Source of the DNA: Bacteroidaceae bacterium
GTDB lineage: Bacteria; Bacteroidota; Bacteroidia; Bacteroidales; Bacteroidaceae
DNA: 64,000 nt
Assembly: GCA_016291905.1 (NCBI GenBank)
Contig: JAEEZS010000072.1
Coordinates: 62,001-126,000, forward strand
Reading direction: 5' to 3'
In this document: positions 1 to 8,326 of the stretch, piece by piece
How positions within the stretch are numbered: the stretch's first letter is position 1
Layout: each line of letters opens with the position of its first letter
The notes under the pieces: generated by a model
Database searches by the model: none
What the model was told of the DNA's origin: nothing
The model's input: the letters and a program-made list of their open reading frames with translations, nothing else
Translations under genes and position numbers: made by a program

Positions 1-3000
1 GTGATGAGGGTCTCGCCCACCGTGGTGTTAATGGCGCCAAGGCTGAAGTCACGTGCCTCCTGTGCGCTGAACGAACCGTTCTGATAGCCGATGGCAGCGG
101 TGTTGATGGTCTTCATGAAGGCGTTGTAGTCGTCATCGTTGAGGATGCCCGCCTCGCGATAGTTATCGGCCATACCGGTCAGCGTGGAAATCTGCTGCAT
201 CAACTGGATATAGGCACGCTTGCAGTCGTAGAGCTCAGCAAACGTCTTCGAGAAGTCCTCGATGTAGGCGTATGCCTCAGCGGGTTCAAGAGGTTTGTTC
301 ACTCCAATCGTATTCTGCCGGAGATCTTCCAGATGCTTGCGCAGCTCGGCGGAGTAGTTCGGGTAGAGATAGTACTCGTCACCGGCGTTGGTGCCATACA
401 TCGTGGCCGTCAGGGCGCGGGCACACTGGCCAATGAGGACATCATTCATGGCATCCGAGGCCTCCTCAAGCGAGCCGCGATAGAAGAGCTTCGCACCACC
501 AAATACCAGCCAGTCGTAGTCGAAGCCCGTGCCGAGGTTGCGAATACCCACCTTGAGCGTGCCGTCGGTGACGACAGCCAGGATGCGGTTCACATAACGT
601 CCGCCGTGGAAGGCATACGATGCGCCGGTGTAGCTGTTCGGATAGAAGAAGAAGTCGTTGAAGATGACGTCGTAGGGATAGCTGCCTGCATTGGCAATGT
701 AGCAGTTATCCATGTCAACGGCCTTCTCGAAGGCAATGGGGTCTTCCTGAATAATCATGACGGGCACAAGGTTGTCGTTGGCATAGACCTGGGCGCCATA
801 GAAGAAGCCTTCGTCGTGGCCCGAGGGACGGTAGAAGGCGTTGAAGTCGAGTTCATAGACGCCGTTGGCCAGGCCAGTGAGCTCCTGATACATGTCGCAG
901 TTGGTGCGGAATGCCTCAGCCACAGGCATGATGCCGCTGTTCTTGTCGAAGTAACTTCCCGCCTTACCCTGCCAGCCGGTGGAACCGTCGGCGAGGTCGG
1001 CATTCGTGAGCAGCACGGTAACGTCGGTACCTGCCTTTGCCGCCGTAGCGACAACCACACGATAGAGGGCAGCGAGGAACTCACGCTCGGCACGCATATC
1101 GGCCGTACCCAGCTCGGCAACATCCATCACGTAGGGATACGAGCCGTGGGCAAACGTGTCGTCGGGCTCCAACGTGTCGGTGAGGTAGCTCTTCAGCAGG
1201 GCCACATCCTCGCTCTCGTCAGCACTGGCCAGGAAGGCAATCGCCTCTTGAGCCAGAGCCTCGTAGTCCTTGTAAGCGCGCTCGTTCTCCTCAAGCAGCA
1301 CGCGGTACTCACGCATCCGCTTATAAGATGCATAGAAGCCCTCCAGCGTCGTCGAGTTGGCCACGTCTTCCACATAGCTCTCGTAGTTCGTAACGATGTC
1401 GGCGCTGGCCTGCACGTCATAAATCCACGTGTTCTCCTCCTCGCTGAGGATTGTGACAAACTCATACATCGACTCCACGTCGTGGACGTCCATGTAGCGG
1501 TCGCTGATGGGGAGGTAATAGACGATGCCGTGATCGGCTGTGGCGATAGGATAAGGAATCTCGTCCTCGCCGATGGTCTGACGCCACGCTGGGTTGTCGT
1601 AGGCGCCGCCGTTGAGCTGGTAGCAGAGTTTACCCGTGCGGATATCGTCGCCAGCCTTCGTGCCGGCATCGGTGTTGACGCCCTCAATCTCCTTCAGGTA
1701 GAAGCAGTTGGTCTTGGTGCCGCCGTTAGCAAAGAGGCTGAGGTTTGCGCCGCTGGTGATGTGGAAGTCGCCGGCCATGATGCAGTTACGCAACGAGAAG
1801 CTACCGCGCGAGTCGCCGACGAAGCCGCCCGTGCGGTCGATGCAGGCACCATCAGTCTGGATAATGTTGCCCGAGAAGACGCAGTTTACCAGCGTGGCCA
1901 CGCCGTCACCCGCCACGCGGCCGATGAAGCCGCCGCAATGAATCTCGCCGTTGTGGCCGTCGTAGGTGCTGACGATGTCAGCCTCCACCACCACATTCTC
2001 AATGTCGCAGCTGCCGCTCAAGCCCGAAAGGCCACCGGCAAACTGTCCCGAGGTGATGATTTCGCCACGGACGATGAGGTTCTTCACCGTGCCCGACAAG
2101 CCGCCGAACAGCGAGGCACCCGCCTTGTTGGTTGCCAGCGTGATGGAGTGGTTCTGACCGTCGAATGTGCCGCCGAGGCCGTTGAAGGTGGTGGTGACGT
2201 ACTTCTCGTCGGTGAAGTCGATGTCGTCGGTCAGACGGAAGTTCATGTCAAGGTTACCCTCGTTCACCTGTGCGATAGCCTTGGCCAGCTGGTTGGCGTC
2301 GGCAATAAGGTAGTAGCCGTCGGCATCCTGCGTGAGGTCGGCCGTCTCGCTCTCTGCGCCGCAATGGATGCAGATGCCATCCACAAACTCGTGGCTGTCA
2401 ATCTGGTTGGGAGGCGTATTGGAGAAGGAGTACGAGCCGCCGTCGTAAGGCTGGCCGTTACAATGGATGTCGCCCTTGCCGTACACGGCCTTGTGGTCGC
2501 GCTCCACGGGGACAGGATACGGATCCTCACCGATGGTCTGCCAGAAGCCGATGGCCGTCTGGTTGCCGTTGAGGCGGAAAGCCACCTCACCACTGGCCAG
2601 CTGCTCCTCGGTCACCTGTACGGTACCCTCGGGCTGGGCGTCAAGGGGATTCACATAGTAGGAGTTGGAGATGGTGTACTCGCCCAGATGGCCACGCACC
2701 AGGGCGTTACACTTCTTCGTCGTCGTAGCGGGGATGGAAACCTCCATGATGGCAAGGCCGTTCTCCACCACCGTGCCCGGGTCGTCCACCCAGCCCACCA
2801 GACCGCCCACACAGGCGTCGGTGCACAGGTCGTTGGTAATCTTACCCTGATAGGTGACGTTCTTCAGCGTGTTGTTGCCCGAGCACCAGCCGATGATGCC
2901 GCCGCCGGCAAGGTCGCCCTGGCCGCCGTCGTAGGTGCTGACGATATCCACCGTCACAAGGCAGTTGCTGATATAGACGCCGTCGCCCTCACGGATAAGA

Positions 3001-4238
3001 CCGCTGGCGCGGCGTCCGCTGGCCGTCAGCGTACCATCCAGCCAGAGGTTCAGGATGCGCGCACCTGCCGAGCCCTTGCCGAACAGGCCGCCCGGCACGC
3101 TGCTGCTGGTGTGCGTGTCGATGGTCACCTTGTGGCCGAGGCCGTCGAAGGTGCCGATGTAGGCCACGCCGTCGCCGATGAGGTCGTCGTAGGCCGTGTA
3201 GTCGATGTCGGCCGTCAGGCGGGCGCTGAGGTCACGCTCGCCGGCGTTCACGCGCTTGGCAAAAGCATTCAGCTCGGCAGCCGTACTAATCATCTCGGCG
3301 TCGCTGTTGACGTACTTGCCGTTCTTGAGGTACACCTGCTCGTGTCCCTTCTCCATGGGCACGGGGAATTCGTCCTGTCCGATGGTCTGCCAGAAGCGGA
3401 GGGCCGTCTGGTCGCCGTTGAGGAGGTAGCACACCTCGCCGCTCTTCACCTGCTCGGCCGTCACCTGGCTGGCGCCCTCGATGCCGGCGTTCCAGAAGTT
3501 CACGTAGTACGAGTTCGTGACGGTGGTGCAGTTGTCGTCCGTACGGACAAGCGAGTTGCACTTGAAGTCGCCGCTCAGCGGCAGGTTAATCTCCATGATG
3601 GCAAGGCAGTTGTCCACCACCGTACCGGGGTCGTCCACCCAGCCCACCAGGCCGCCCACGCGGCAGTTGTCAAAAATCTCGTTGGTGATGGTGCCCTCAT
3701 AGACCACGTTCCTCAGCGTGTTGTTGCCCGAGCACCAGCCGATGACGCCACCGCTGGCCAGGTCGCCCTGGCTGCCGTTGTAGGTGCTGACGATGTCCAC
3801 CTTAATCACGCAGTTGTTGATGAACACGCCGTCGCCCTCGCGGATAAGTCCGCTGGCTCGGCGTCCGCTGGCCGTCAGCGTACCCTCCAGCCAGAGGTCC
3901 TGAATCTTGGCGCCGGCCGAGCCCTTGCCGAACAGGCCGCCCGGTACGCTGCTGTCGGTGTGCGTGTCGATGAACACCTTGTGTCCCTGTGCATCGAACG
4001 TGCCGATGTAGGCCACGCCGTCGCCGATGAGGTCGTTGAACGCCGTGTAGTCGATGTCGGCCAACAGGCGGCAGCTGGCATCCCTTTCGCCGCCGTTCAC
4101 AACCTTTGCAAACGCGTTGAGGTCAGCGCCGTCCTTAATCAAGTAAACCCCGTCCTCTTTGTCCAGGGCATGCGCACCCAGCACGGCAAAAGCCATTGCC
4201 ACAAGTGCCACAGAAAACTTAACTTGACTCTTTTTCAT
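1..4238 (-). CDS. Large secreted Glug-repeat protein, 3' end beyond window
   Basis: The frame is open from an ATG at 4238 to the left edge, giving about 1412 residues with no stop, so the C-terminus is missing. It begins with a Sec signal peptide (MKKSQVKF, then a hydrophobic stretch ending GAHA). Three Glug-like blocks follow (…ADIDYTA…GDGVAYIGTFDG.GHKV…GGLVGWV…), each closed by a segment ending in FWQTIGxD and P.P. The first two blocks, about 4100-3350 and 3300-2510, are almost identical at the DNA level, and the third is more divergent. The C-terminal half (from about 1560 leftwards) is mostly helical and lacks the repeat. Glug motifs are typical of surface or adhesin-like proteins; the function here is not known. 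A TAnnTTTG box lies upstream at 4283. Confidence 0.85.
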   Translation of the reverse strand, partial: MKKSQVKFSVALVAMAFAVLGAHALDKEDGVYLIKDGADLNAFAKVVNGGERDASCRLLADIDYTAFNDLIGDGVAYIGTFDAQGHKVFIDTHTDSSVPGGLFGKGSAGAKIQDLWLEGTLTASGRRASGLIREGDGVFINNCVIKVDIVSTYNGSQGDLASGGVIGWCSGNNTLRNVVYEGTITNEIFDNCRVGGLVGWVDDPGTVVDNCLAIMEINLPLSGDFKCNSLVRTDDNCTTVTNSYYVNFWNAGIEGASQVTAEQVKSGEVCYLLNGDQTALRFWQTIGQDEFPVPMEKGHEQVYLKNGKYVNSDAEMISTAAELNAFAKRVNAGERDLSARLTADIDYTAYDDLIGDGVAYIGTFDGLGHKVTIDTHTSSSVPGGLFGKGSAGARILNLWLDGTLTASGRRASGLIREGDGVYISNCLVTVDIVSTYDGGQGDLAGGGIIGWCSGNNTLKNVTYQGKITNDLCTDACVGGLVGWVDDPGTVVENGLAIMEVSIPATTTKKCNALVRGHLGEYTISNSYYVNPLDAQPEGTVQVTEEQLASGEVAFRLNGNQTAIGFWQTIGEDPYPVPVERDHKAVYGKGDIHCNGQPYDGGSYSFSNTPPNQIDSHEFVDGICIHCGAESETADLTQDADGYYLIADANQLAKAIAQVNEGNLDMNFRLTDDIDFTDEKYVTTTFNGLGGTFDGQNHSITLATNKAGASLFGGLSGTVKNLIVRGEIITSGQFAGGLSGLSGSCDIENVVVEADIVSTYDGHNGEIHCGGFIGRVAGDGVATLVNCVFSGNIIQTDGACIDRTGGFVGDSRGSFSLRNCIMAGDFHITSGANLSLFANGGTKTNCFYLKEIEGVNTDAGTKAGDDIRTGKLCYQLNGGAYDNPAWRQTIGEDEIPYPIATADHGIVYYLPISDRYMDVHDVESMYEFVTILSEEENTWIYDVQASADIVTNYESYVEDVANSTTLEGFYASYKRMREYRVLLEENERAYKDYEALAQEAIAFLASADESEDVALLKSYLTDTLEPDDTFAHGSYPYVMDVAELGTADMRAEREFLAALYRVVVATAAKAGTDVTVLLTNADLADGSTGWQGKAGSYFDKNSGIMPVAEAFRTNCDMYQELTGLANGVYELDFNAFYRPSGHDEGFFYGAQVYANDNLVPVMIIQEDPIAFEKAVDMDNCYIANAGSYPYDVIFNDFFFYPNSYTGASYAFHGGRYVNRILAVVTDGTLKVGIRNLGTGFDYDWLVFGGAKLFYRGSLEEASDAMNDVLIGQCARALTATMYGTNAGDEYYLYPNYSAELRKHLEDLRQNTIGVNKPLEPAEAYAYIEDFSKTFAELYDCKRAYIQLMQQISTLTGMADNYREAGILNDDDYNAFMKTINTAAIGYQNGSFSAQEARDFSLGAINTTVGETLI

Positions 4239-4282
4239 GATAATGATACTATAATTAGTTAAACAATGGTTAGAATTTTCCG

Positions 4283-4290
4283 CAAAGATA
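4283..4290 (-). promoter_or_regulatory. Promoter -7 box for the Glug protein
   Basis: The minus strand reads TATCTTTG, matching the Bacteroidetes -7 consensus TAnnTTTG, about 45 nt before the ATG at 4238. No good -33 TTTG at the usual spacing was seen. Confidence 0.55.
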
Positions 4291-4356
4291 AGCGAAAACT
4301 ATGAGACGGAACACAAAACGTCCGCTTTTTTTCACCTCCTTTTCTAAAAAAAATAG

Positions 4357-4364
4357 TACCTTTG
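4357..4364 (+). promoter_or_regulatory. Promoter -7 box for the acyltransferase
   Basis: TACCTTTG matches TAnnTTTG and lies 19 nt before the ATG at 4384, implying a very short leader. Confidence 0.55.
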
Positions 4365-4383
4365 TCCGCCAGATTTCCAGTCT

Positions 4384-5559
4384 ATGAAAGAACGCAACAA
4401 CATCTATCTCGCCTCGAAGCCGCGCTACGAGATTCTCGACGGGCTTCGCGGCGTGGGCGCCATGCTCGTCGTGGCCTATCACCTGTTCGAGACCTACTAC
4501 GGCGGAGGCTCCCGCCAGCCCATCAATCACGGCTACCTTGCCGTCGATTTCTTCTTCGTGCTGTCGGGCTTTGTCGTCGGCTATGCCTACGACGACCGCT
4601 GGAACCGCATGTCCACGTGGAACTTCTTCAAGCGCCGCCTCATTCGTCTGCACCCGATGGTGCTGCTCGGCACCCTCTTCGGCGCCATGCTGTTCTACTT
4701 CAGCGGCTGTGCCGAGTTCTCGCTTGTCGACCAAACCCCGTGGTACGTGGTGGTGCTGGTGATGCTCTGGTGCTTCACCATGCTTCCCCTACCCCACACG
4801 ATGGACATACGCGGCTGGGCCGAGACCAACCCCCTCAACGGCCCCGCGTGGTCGTTGCAATGGGAATACCTGGCCAATATCCTCTACGCGCTCATCTTCC
4901 GCCGCCTGTCCAAGCGGGCTCTGGGCGTTTGCGTCGCCCTATTTGCCGCGCTCACGCTGATGCTCTGCCTTAACATCGACCTCTTCGGGCTGCTGAAGGC
5001 ACGCGACTGGGCCTCCTACACCGTCGTGGGCGGCTGGAGCACCACGCCCGACCAGCTTCTGGTGGGAATCACCCGCCTGCTCTACCCCTTCTTCGGCGGA
5101 CTCCTCCTCTCGCGCGTGGGCAAGCTCATAAAAGTAAGGGGCGGCTTCTGGTGGTGCTCGCTGATGTTGATTGTCCTGCTTGGCATGCCTTGGATGGGCC
5201 TCGGCACCCAGGGCGAGGCACGCTGGACAAACGGCCTTTACGAAGCCCTCTGCATCCTCGTCGGCTTCCCGCTGATAGTGGCCATGGGGGCAGGCAGCAG
5301 CACAAAGGGCAGCCGCACGGAGGCCATCAACCGTTTCCTCGGCGAGATCTCCTATCCGCTCTATATCACCCACTTCCCGCTCATCTACATGCAGAAGGCA
5401 TGGGCCGAAGGCCACAAAGACATGCCCCTCGGCACCCACATCCTTGTCGCCGTCAGCATCTTCGTGCTTGCCGTGTTCATCGCCTACGCCGCCTACAGGC
5501 TCTATGACCTTCCCGTACGCGAATGGCTGAAGAAGAAGCTTTTTCGTGTAAAAGAGTAG
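4384..5559 (+). CDS. Acyltransferase 3 (OafA/YrhL-type) membrane protein
   Basis: 391 residues. The N-terminus shows the acyltransferase-3 signature: YEILDGLRGVGAMLVVAYH, with the conserved Arg and His, followed by AVDFFFVLSGFVVGYAYD. About ten hydrophobic segments run to the C-terminus, matching a multi-pass inner-membrane O-acyltransferase of usual length. Members of the family acylate sugars of exopolysaccharide, O-antigen or glycans. No polysaccharide genes lie beside it, so the substrate cannot be named. It is a single-gene unit with its own promoter box, divergent from the Glug protein gene. Confidence 0.9.
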   Translation: MKERNNIYLASKPRYEILDGLRGVGAMLVVAYHLFETYYGGGSRQPINHGYLAVDFFFVLSGFVVGYAYDDRWNRMSTWNFFKRRLIRLHPMVLLGTLFGAMLFYFSGCAEFSLVDQTPWYVVVLVMLWCFTMLPLPHTMDIRGWAETNPLNGPAWSLQWEYLANILYALIFRRLSKRALGVCVALFAALTLMLCLNIDLFGLLKARDWASYTVVGGWSTTPDQLLVGITRLLYPFFGGLLLSRVGKLIKVRGGFWWCSLMLIVLLGMPWMGLGTQGEARWTNGLYEALCILVGFPLIVAMGAGSSTKGSRTEAINRFLGEISYPLYITHFPLIYMQKAWAEGHKDMPLGTHILVAVSIFVLAVFIAYAAYRLYDLPVREWLKKKLFRVKE

Positions 5560-5631
5560 ATTATTTCACCCCAACACCTACCTTTCTCTCCGTAAGCCAC
5601 TGACAATAAGGGAGAAAGTGCAGGTAAGTGT

Positions 5632-5911
5632 TTGTAAAACACCTACCAAACACCTACCAAACACCTACCTAACACCTACCTGACATGTTGTCATCCGTTC
5701 AGGCGGCTTTTGTTAGAAACACCTAGAAAAGCTTCACGTTTCCTTCATGGGAAAACTTAACGCCCTCCATTTTTCATTTCTTTTCCACCCTTTTCAGATA
5801 TTCAGAGAGAAGATAGGTAGGTGTCAGGTAAGTGTTAGGTAGGTGTTCCTTAAACACCTACCTGAGTTAACGGTTTGTATTATAGACCGTTTCGAGGAAA
5901 CAGGTAAGTGT
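5632..5911. repeat. 11-bp-period AACACCTACC repeats, direct and inverted
   Basis: Four adjoining 11-nt units with core AACACCTACC lie at about 5637-5680, a further copy at about 5573, and reverse-complement forms (AGGTAGGTGT, GGTAAGTGTT) at about 5814-5862 and 5901-5911. The region lies between the end of the acyltransferase gene and the DUF4491 operon. I see no gene in 5560-6241. Confidence 0.7.
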
Positions 5912-5989
5912 TGGCACTTTTTTCGAAAACATCTCTTAAAAAAACATGAAAACAACACAATCCTTGTCAATCTTATCTGTCCCTCATCC

Positions 5990-6082
5990 CATTGGGCTGT
6001 TCTTTCATTCCATTGGGCTATGATTTTATTCCAATGGGCTGGCTGATTATTCCCTTGGGCTATGAGTTTATTCCCTTGGGCT
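5990..6082. repeat. 21-bp tandem array with TGGGCT core
   Basis: Four full units of exactly 21 nt (starting at 5990, 6011, 6032 and 6053) and a partial fifth at 6074. Each begins CATTGGGCT, CAATGGGCT or CCTTGGGCT, has a variable middle, and ends in ATTC. It lies about 110 nt upstream of the promoter box of the DUF4491-ABC operon. Confidence 0.85.
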
Positions 6083-6163
6083 GGGAAAATCGTTTGCTCA
6101 TAGAAAAAAGTCGTAGTATTTGATTCGTTTCAAGGCTATAGCTGAAAATCACCACTAATGGGT

Positions 6164-6195
6164 ATTGCGTAGACAAACGGACGTCCGTAACTTTG
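6164..6195 (+). promoter_or_regulatory. Promoter of the DUF4491-ABC-MptD operon
   Basis: A -7 box TAACTTTG lies at 6188-6195, with a weak TTG -33 element at about 6165, 20 nt upstream. The first ATG is at 6242. Confidence 0.55.
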
Positions 6196-6241
6196 CAACG
6201 TGAAAAGAGCGACATAACCAATCACCCAAACGATTAATAAA

Positions 6242-6541
6242 ATGAATCTTACAGGTATCATGGTTGGATTTTCCACCTTCTTTTGCATCGGGGTATTCCA
6301 TCCTATCGTCATCAAAGCAGAGTATTACTTTGGCACAAGGTGCTGGTGGGCGTTCCTGCTGGCAGGCGCAGGATGTATTGTAGGTTCATTGCTAATTAGG
6401 GCAATGTTTCCGTCAACCATTTTCGGCGTTGTGGCATTCTCGTGCTTCTGGTCCATCCTAGAATTGTTCAAGCAGCGTGAACGGGTTGAGAAAGGGTGGT
6501 TTCCCAAGAATCCCAAGAAAGAATATAAAGAAAAACCTTAA
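6242..6541 (+). CDS. DUF4491 family small membrane protein
   Basis: 99 residues with three hydrophobic segments (about 5-22, 32-52 and 58-76) and a basic C-terminal tail. The N-terminal pattern MNLTGIMVGFSTFFCIGVFHPIVIKAEYYFG and the WW…FLLAGAGC segment fit DUF4491, a small Bacteroidetes and Firmicutes inner-membrane family of unknown role. It is the first gene of the operon, 24 nt before the first ABC gene, so it may serve the transporter, which is inference. Confidence 0.75.
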   Translation: MNLTGIMVGFSTFFCIGVFHPIVIKAEYYFGTRCWWAFLLAGAGCIVGSLLIRAMFPSTIFGVVAFSCFWSILELFKQRERVEKGWFPKNPKKEYKEKP

Positions 6542-6565
6542 ACAAAAAATGAAAGGAAGAATATA

Positions 6566-8326
6566 ATGGACAAAAAGGAAAAACTACTCCCACAACTCCT
6601 GGCATACGCCGGGAAGAGAAAAGTTCTGACCTATCTTTCTATGGTCATCGTGGGTATCAGCCAGCTTCTGGCGCTGGCTCCGTTTCTGTATATCTGGGCC
6701 ATCCTTCGGGATGTGATTGCCGGTGACAACAGCCGTATCGCCCATTACGGCTGGATGGCTGTAGCGTTCGCTGTCGCCTCCATCGTCGTCTATTTCGGCG
6801 GGCTGATGTGCTCCCACCTGGCGGCATTCCGCATCGCCGCCAATATGCGTAAAACCCTGATGAGGCATATCATGAGCCTTCCCATCGGATTCTTGGACAC
6901 TCTGGGCAGCGGCAAAGTCCGCAAATGGGTGCAGGAATCCACCCAATCAACGGAGACCTACCTGGCTCACCAGCTCCCCGACAAGGCGGGCATGTACGCC
7001 ACCATGCTGGGACTGGCCGTGCTGATGTTCCTCTTCGACTGGAGGATGGGGCTGTTGTGCTTGGGCACCGTGGCACTCGCGCTCATTGTGATGGTGAGCC
7101 TGATGACCGGTCCCACCCTCAAGCGGAAGATGGGGGAATACAACAAGGCACTGGATGCCATGTCGAACGAGGCGGTGGAATATGTACGCGGTATCCCGGT
7201 GGTGAAAACCTTCGGCCAGTCGGTCTTCTCCTTCAAACGCTTCAAGGCCTCCATTGACCAATATCAGAAATGGGTGATTGCCTACACGCTGGATCTGCGT
7301 ATGCCGATGACGCTCTACACCACGCTGGTCAACGCAAGTTTCGCCGTGCTCATAGGCTTGACGCTTTTCGTGGCAAAAGGTGGCGGGGTGGATGGCCATT
7401 TCCTTCTCAACCTTCTCTATTATATTATCATCACGCCCGCCATTGCCGTCACGCTCAACCGCCTGATGTTCGCCAGTGAGAACGAGATGATTGTGGCCGA
7501 GGCGCTTGACAAGACCGGACGGATACTCGCGATTGACCCGCTGTCTGACCCGTCAGAGGAAAAGCTGCCTGATGATAACGAATTGGCGCTGCAAGACGTC
7601 CGCTTCTGCTATCCTGAGGCATCGAGATTCGCAGTTGACGGCGTTTCCCTTTCCGTTAAGCCGGGACAGAAGATAGCCCTTGTAGGCCCTTCGGGAGGCG
7701 GGAAGACCACGACGGCCAGCCTGATGGCCCGTTTCTTCGATGTCACGGAGGGGGCCATCACCCTCGGCGGCGTGGACATACGCCATATCCGCAAGCAGGA
7801 ACTGATGAACCGCATCTCCTTCGTATTCCAGGACAGTCGTCTGCTGAAGGCCACTATCCTCGAGAATGTCCGTCTCGGTTGGCCCGAAGCCACGCGTGAG
7901 GAGGTTCTGGACGCCTTACACCGTGCCCAATGCAACGATATCCTCGCAAAACTGCCTCAGGGCATCGACACCGTCATCGGAACCAAGGGAACCTACCTCT
8001 CCGGCGGCGAGCAGCAGCGTGTGGCCATCGCCCGCGTGATGCTCAAGAATACGCCCATTGTTATTTTGGATGAAGCCACCGCCTTTGCCGACCCCGACAA
8101 CGAGACCCGCGTCCAGCAGGCCTTCTCCGAGATGGCTGCAGCGGGTAAGACGCTCATTATGATTGCGCACCGTCTCTCTTCCGTGACAGGTGCCGACTGC
8201 ATCTACGTGATTGAGAACGGCCGCATCTCGGAAAACGGCACGCACAAGGCCCTTCTCGAAAAAGGCGGTAAGTACGCTGCCATGTGGCAACAATATGTAG
8301 AATCTGTTAAATGGAACATCAAATGA
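6566..8326 (+). CDS. ABC transporter, fused permease and ATPase (half 1)
   Basis: 586 residues with an N-terminal exporter-type membrane domain of about six helices (residues 1-310) and a C-terminal ATPase domain. The ATPase shows Walker A GPSGGGKTT (about 375), Q-loop FVFQD, signature YLSGGEQQR, Walker B IVILDEAT and switch His AHRLS. The D-loop reads AFADPDN in place of the usual SALD. It overlaps the next transporter gene by 4 nt (ATGA), so the two probably form a heterodimer. The pair with a nearby MptD-like gene resembles YbtP/YbtQ or IrtA/IrtB type ABC pairs linked to metal or siderophore handling. The substrate is not shown by sequence. Confidence 0.88.
   Translation: MDKKEKLLPQLLAYAGKRKVLTYLSMVIVGISQLLALAPFLYIWAILRDVIAGDNSRIAHYGWMAVAFAVASIVVYFGGLMCSHLAAFRIAANMRKTLMRHIMSLPIGFLDTLGSGKVRKWVQESTQSTETYLAHQLPDKAGMYATMLGLAVLMFLFDWRMGLLCLGTVALALIVMVSLMTGPTLKRKMGEYNKALDAMSNEAVEYVRGIPVVKTFGQSVFSFKRFKASIDQYQKWVIAYTLDLRMPMTLYTTLVNASFAVLIGLTLFVAKGGGVDGHFLLNLLYYIIITPAIAVTLNRLMFASENEMIVAEALDKTGRILAIDPLSDPSEEKLPDDNELALQDVRFCYPEASRFAVDGVSLSVKPGQKIALVGPSGGGKTTTASLMARFFDVTEGAITLGGVDIRHIRKQELMNRISFVFQDSRLLKATILENVRLGWPEATREEVLDALHRAQCNDILAKLPQGIDTVIGTKGTYLSGGEQQRVAIARVMLKNTPIVILDEATAFADPDNETRVQQAFSEMAAAGKTLIMIAHRLSSVTGADCIYVIENGRISENGTHKALLEKGGKYAAMWQQYVESVKWNIK

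Noticed and set aside
333-4262. 1309-residue open frame on the plus strand
   Set aside because: It is antisense to the Glug protein, whose signal peptide, repeats and promoter are clear. The long open frame follows from GC-rich codon use; its product has no recognisable domain.
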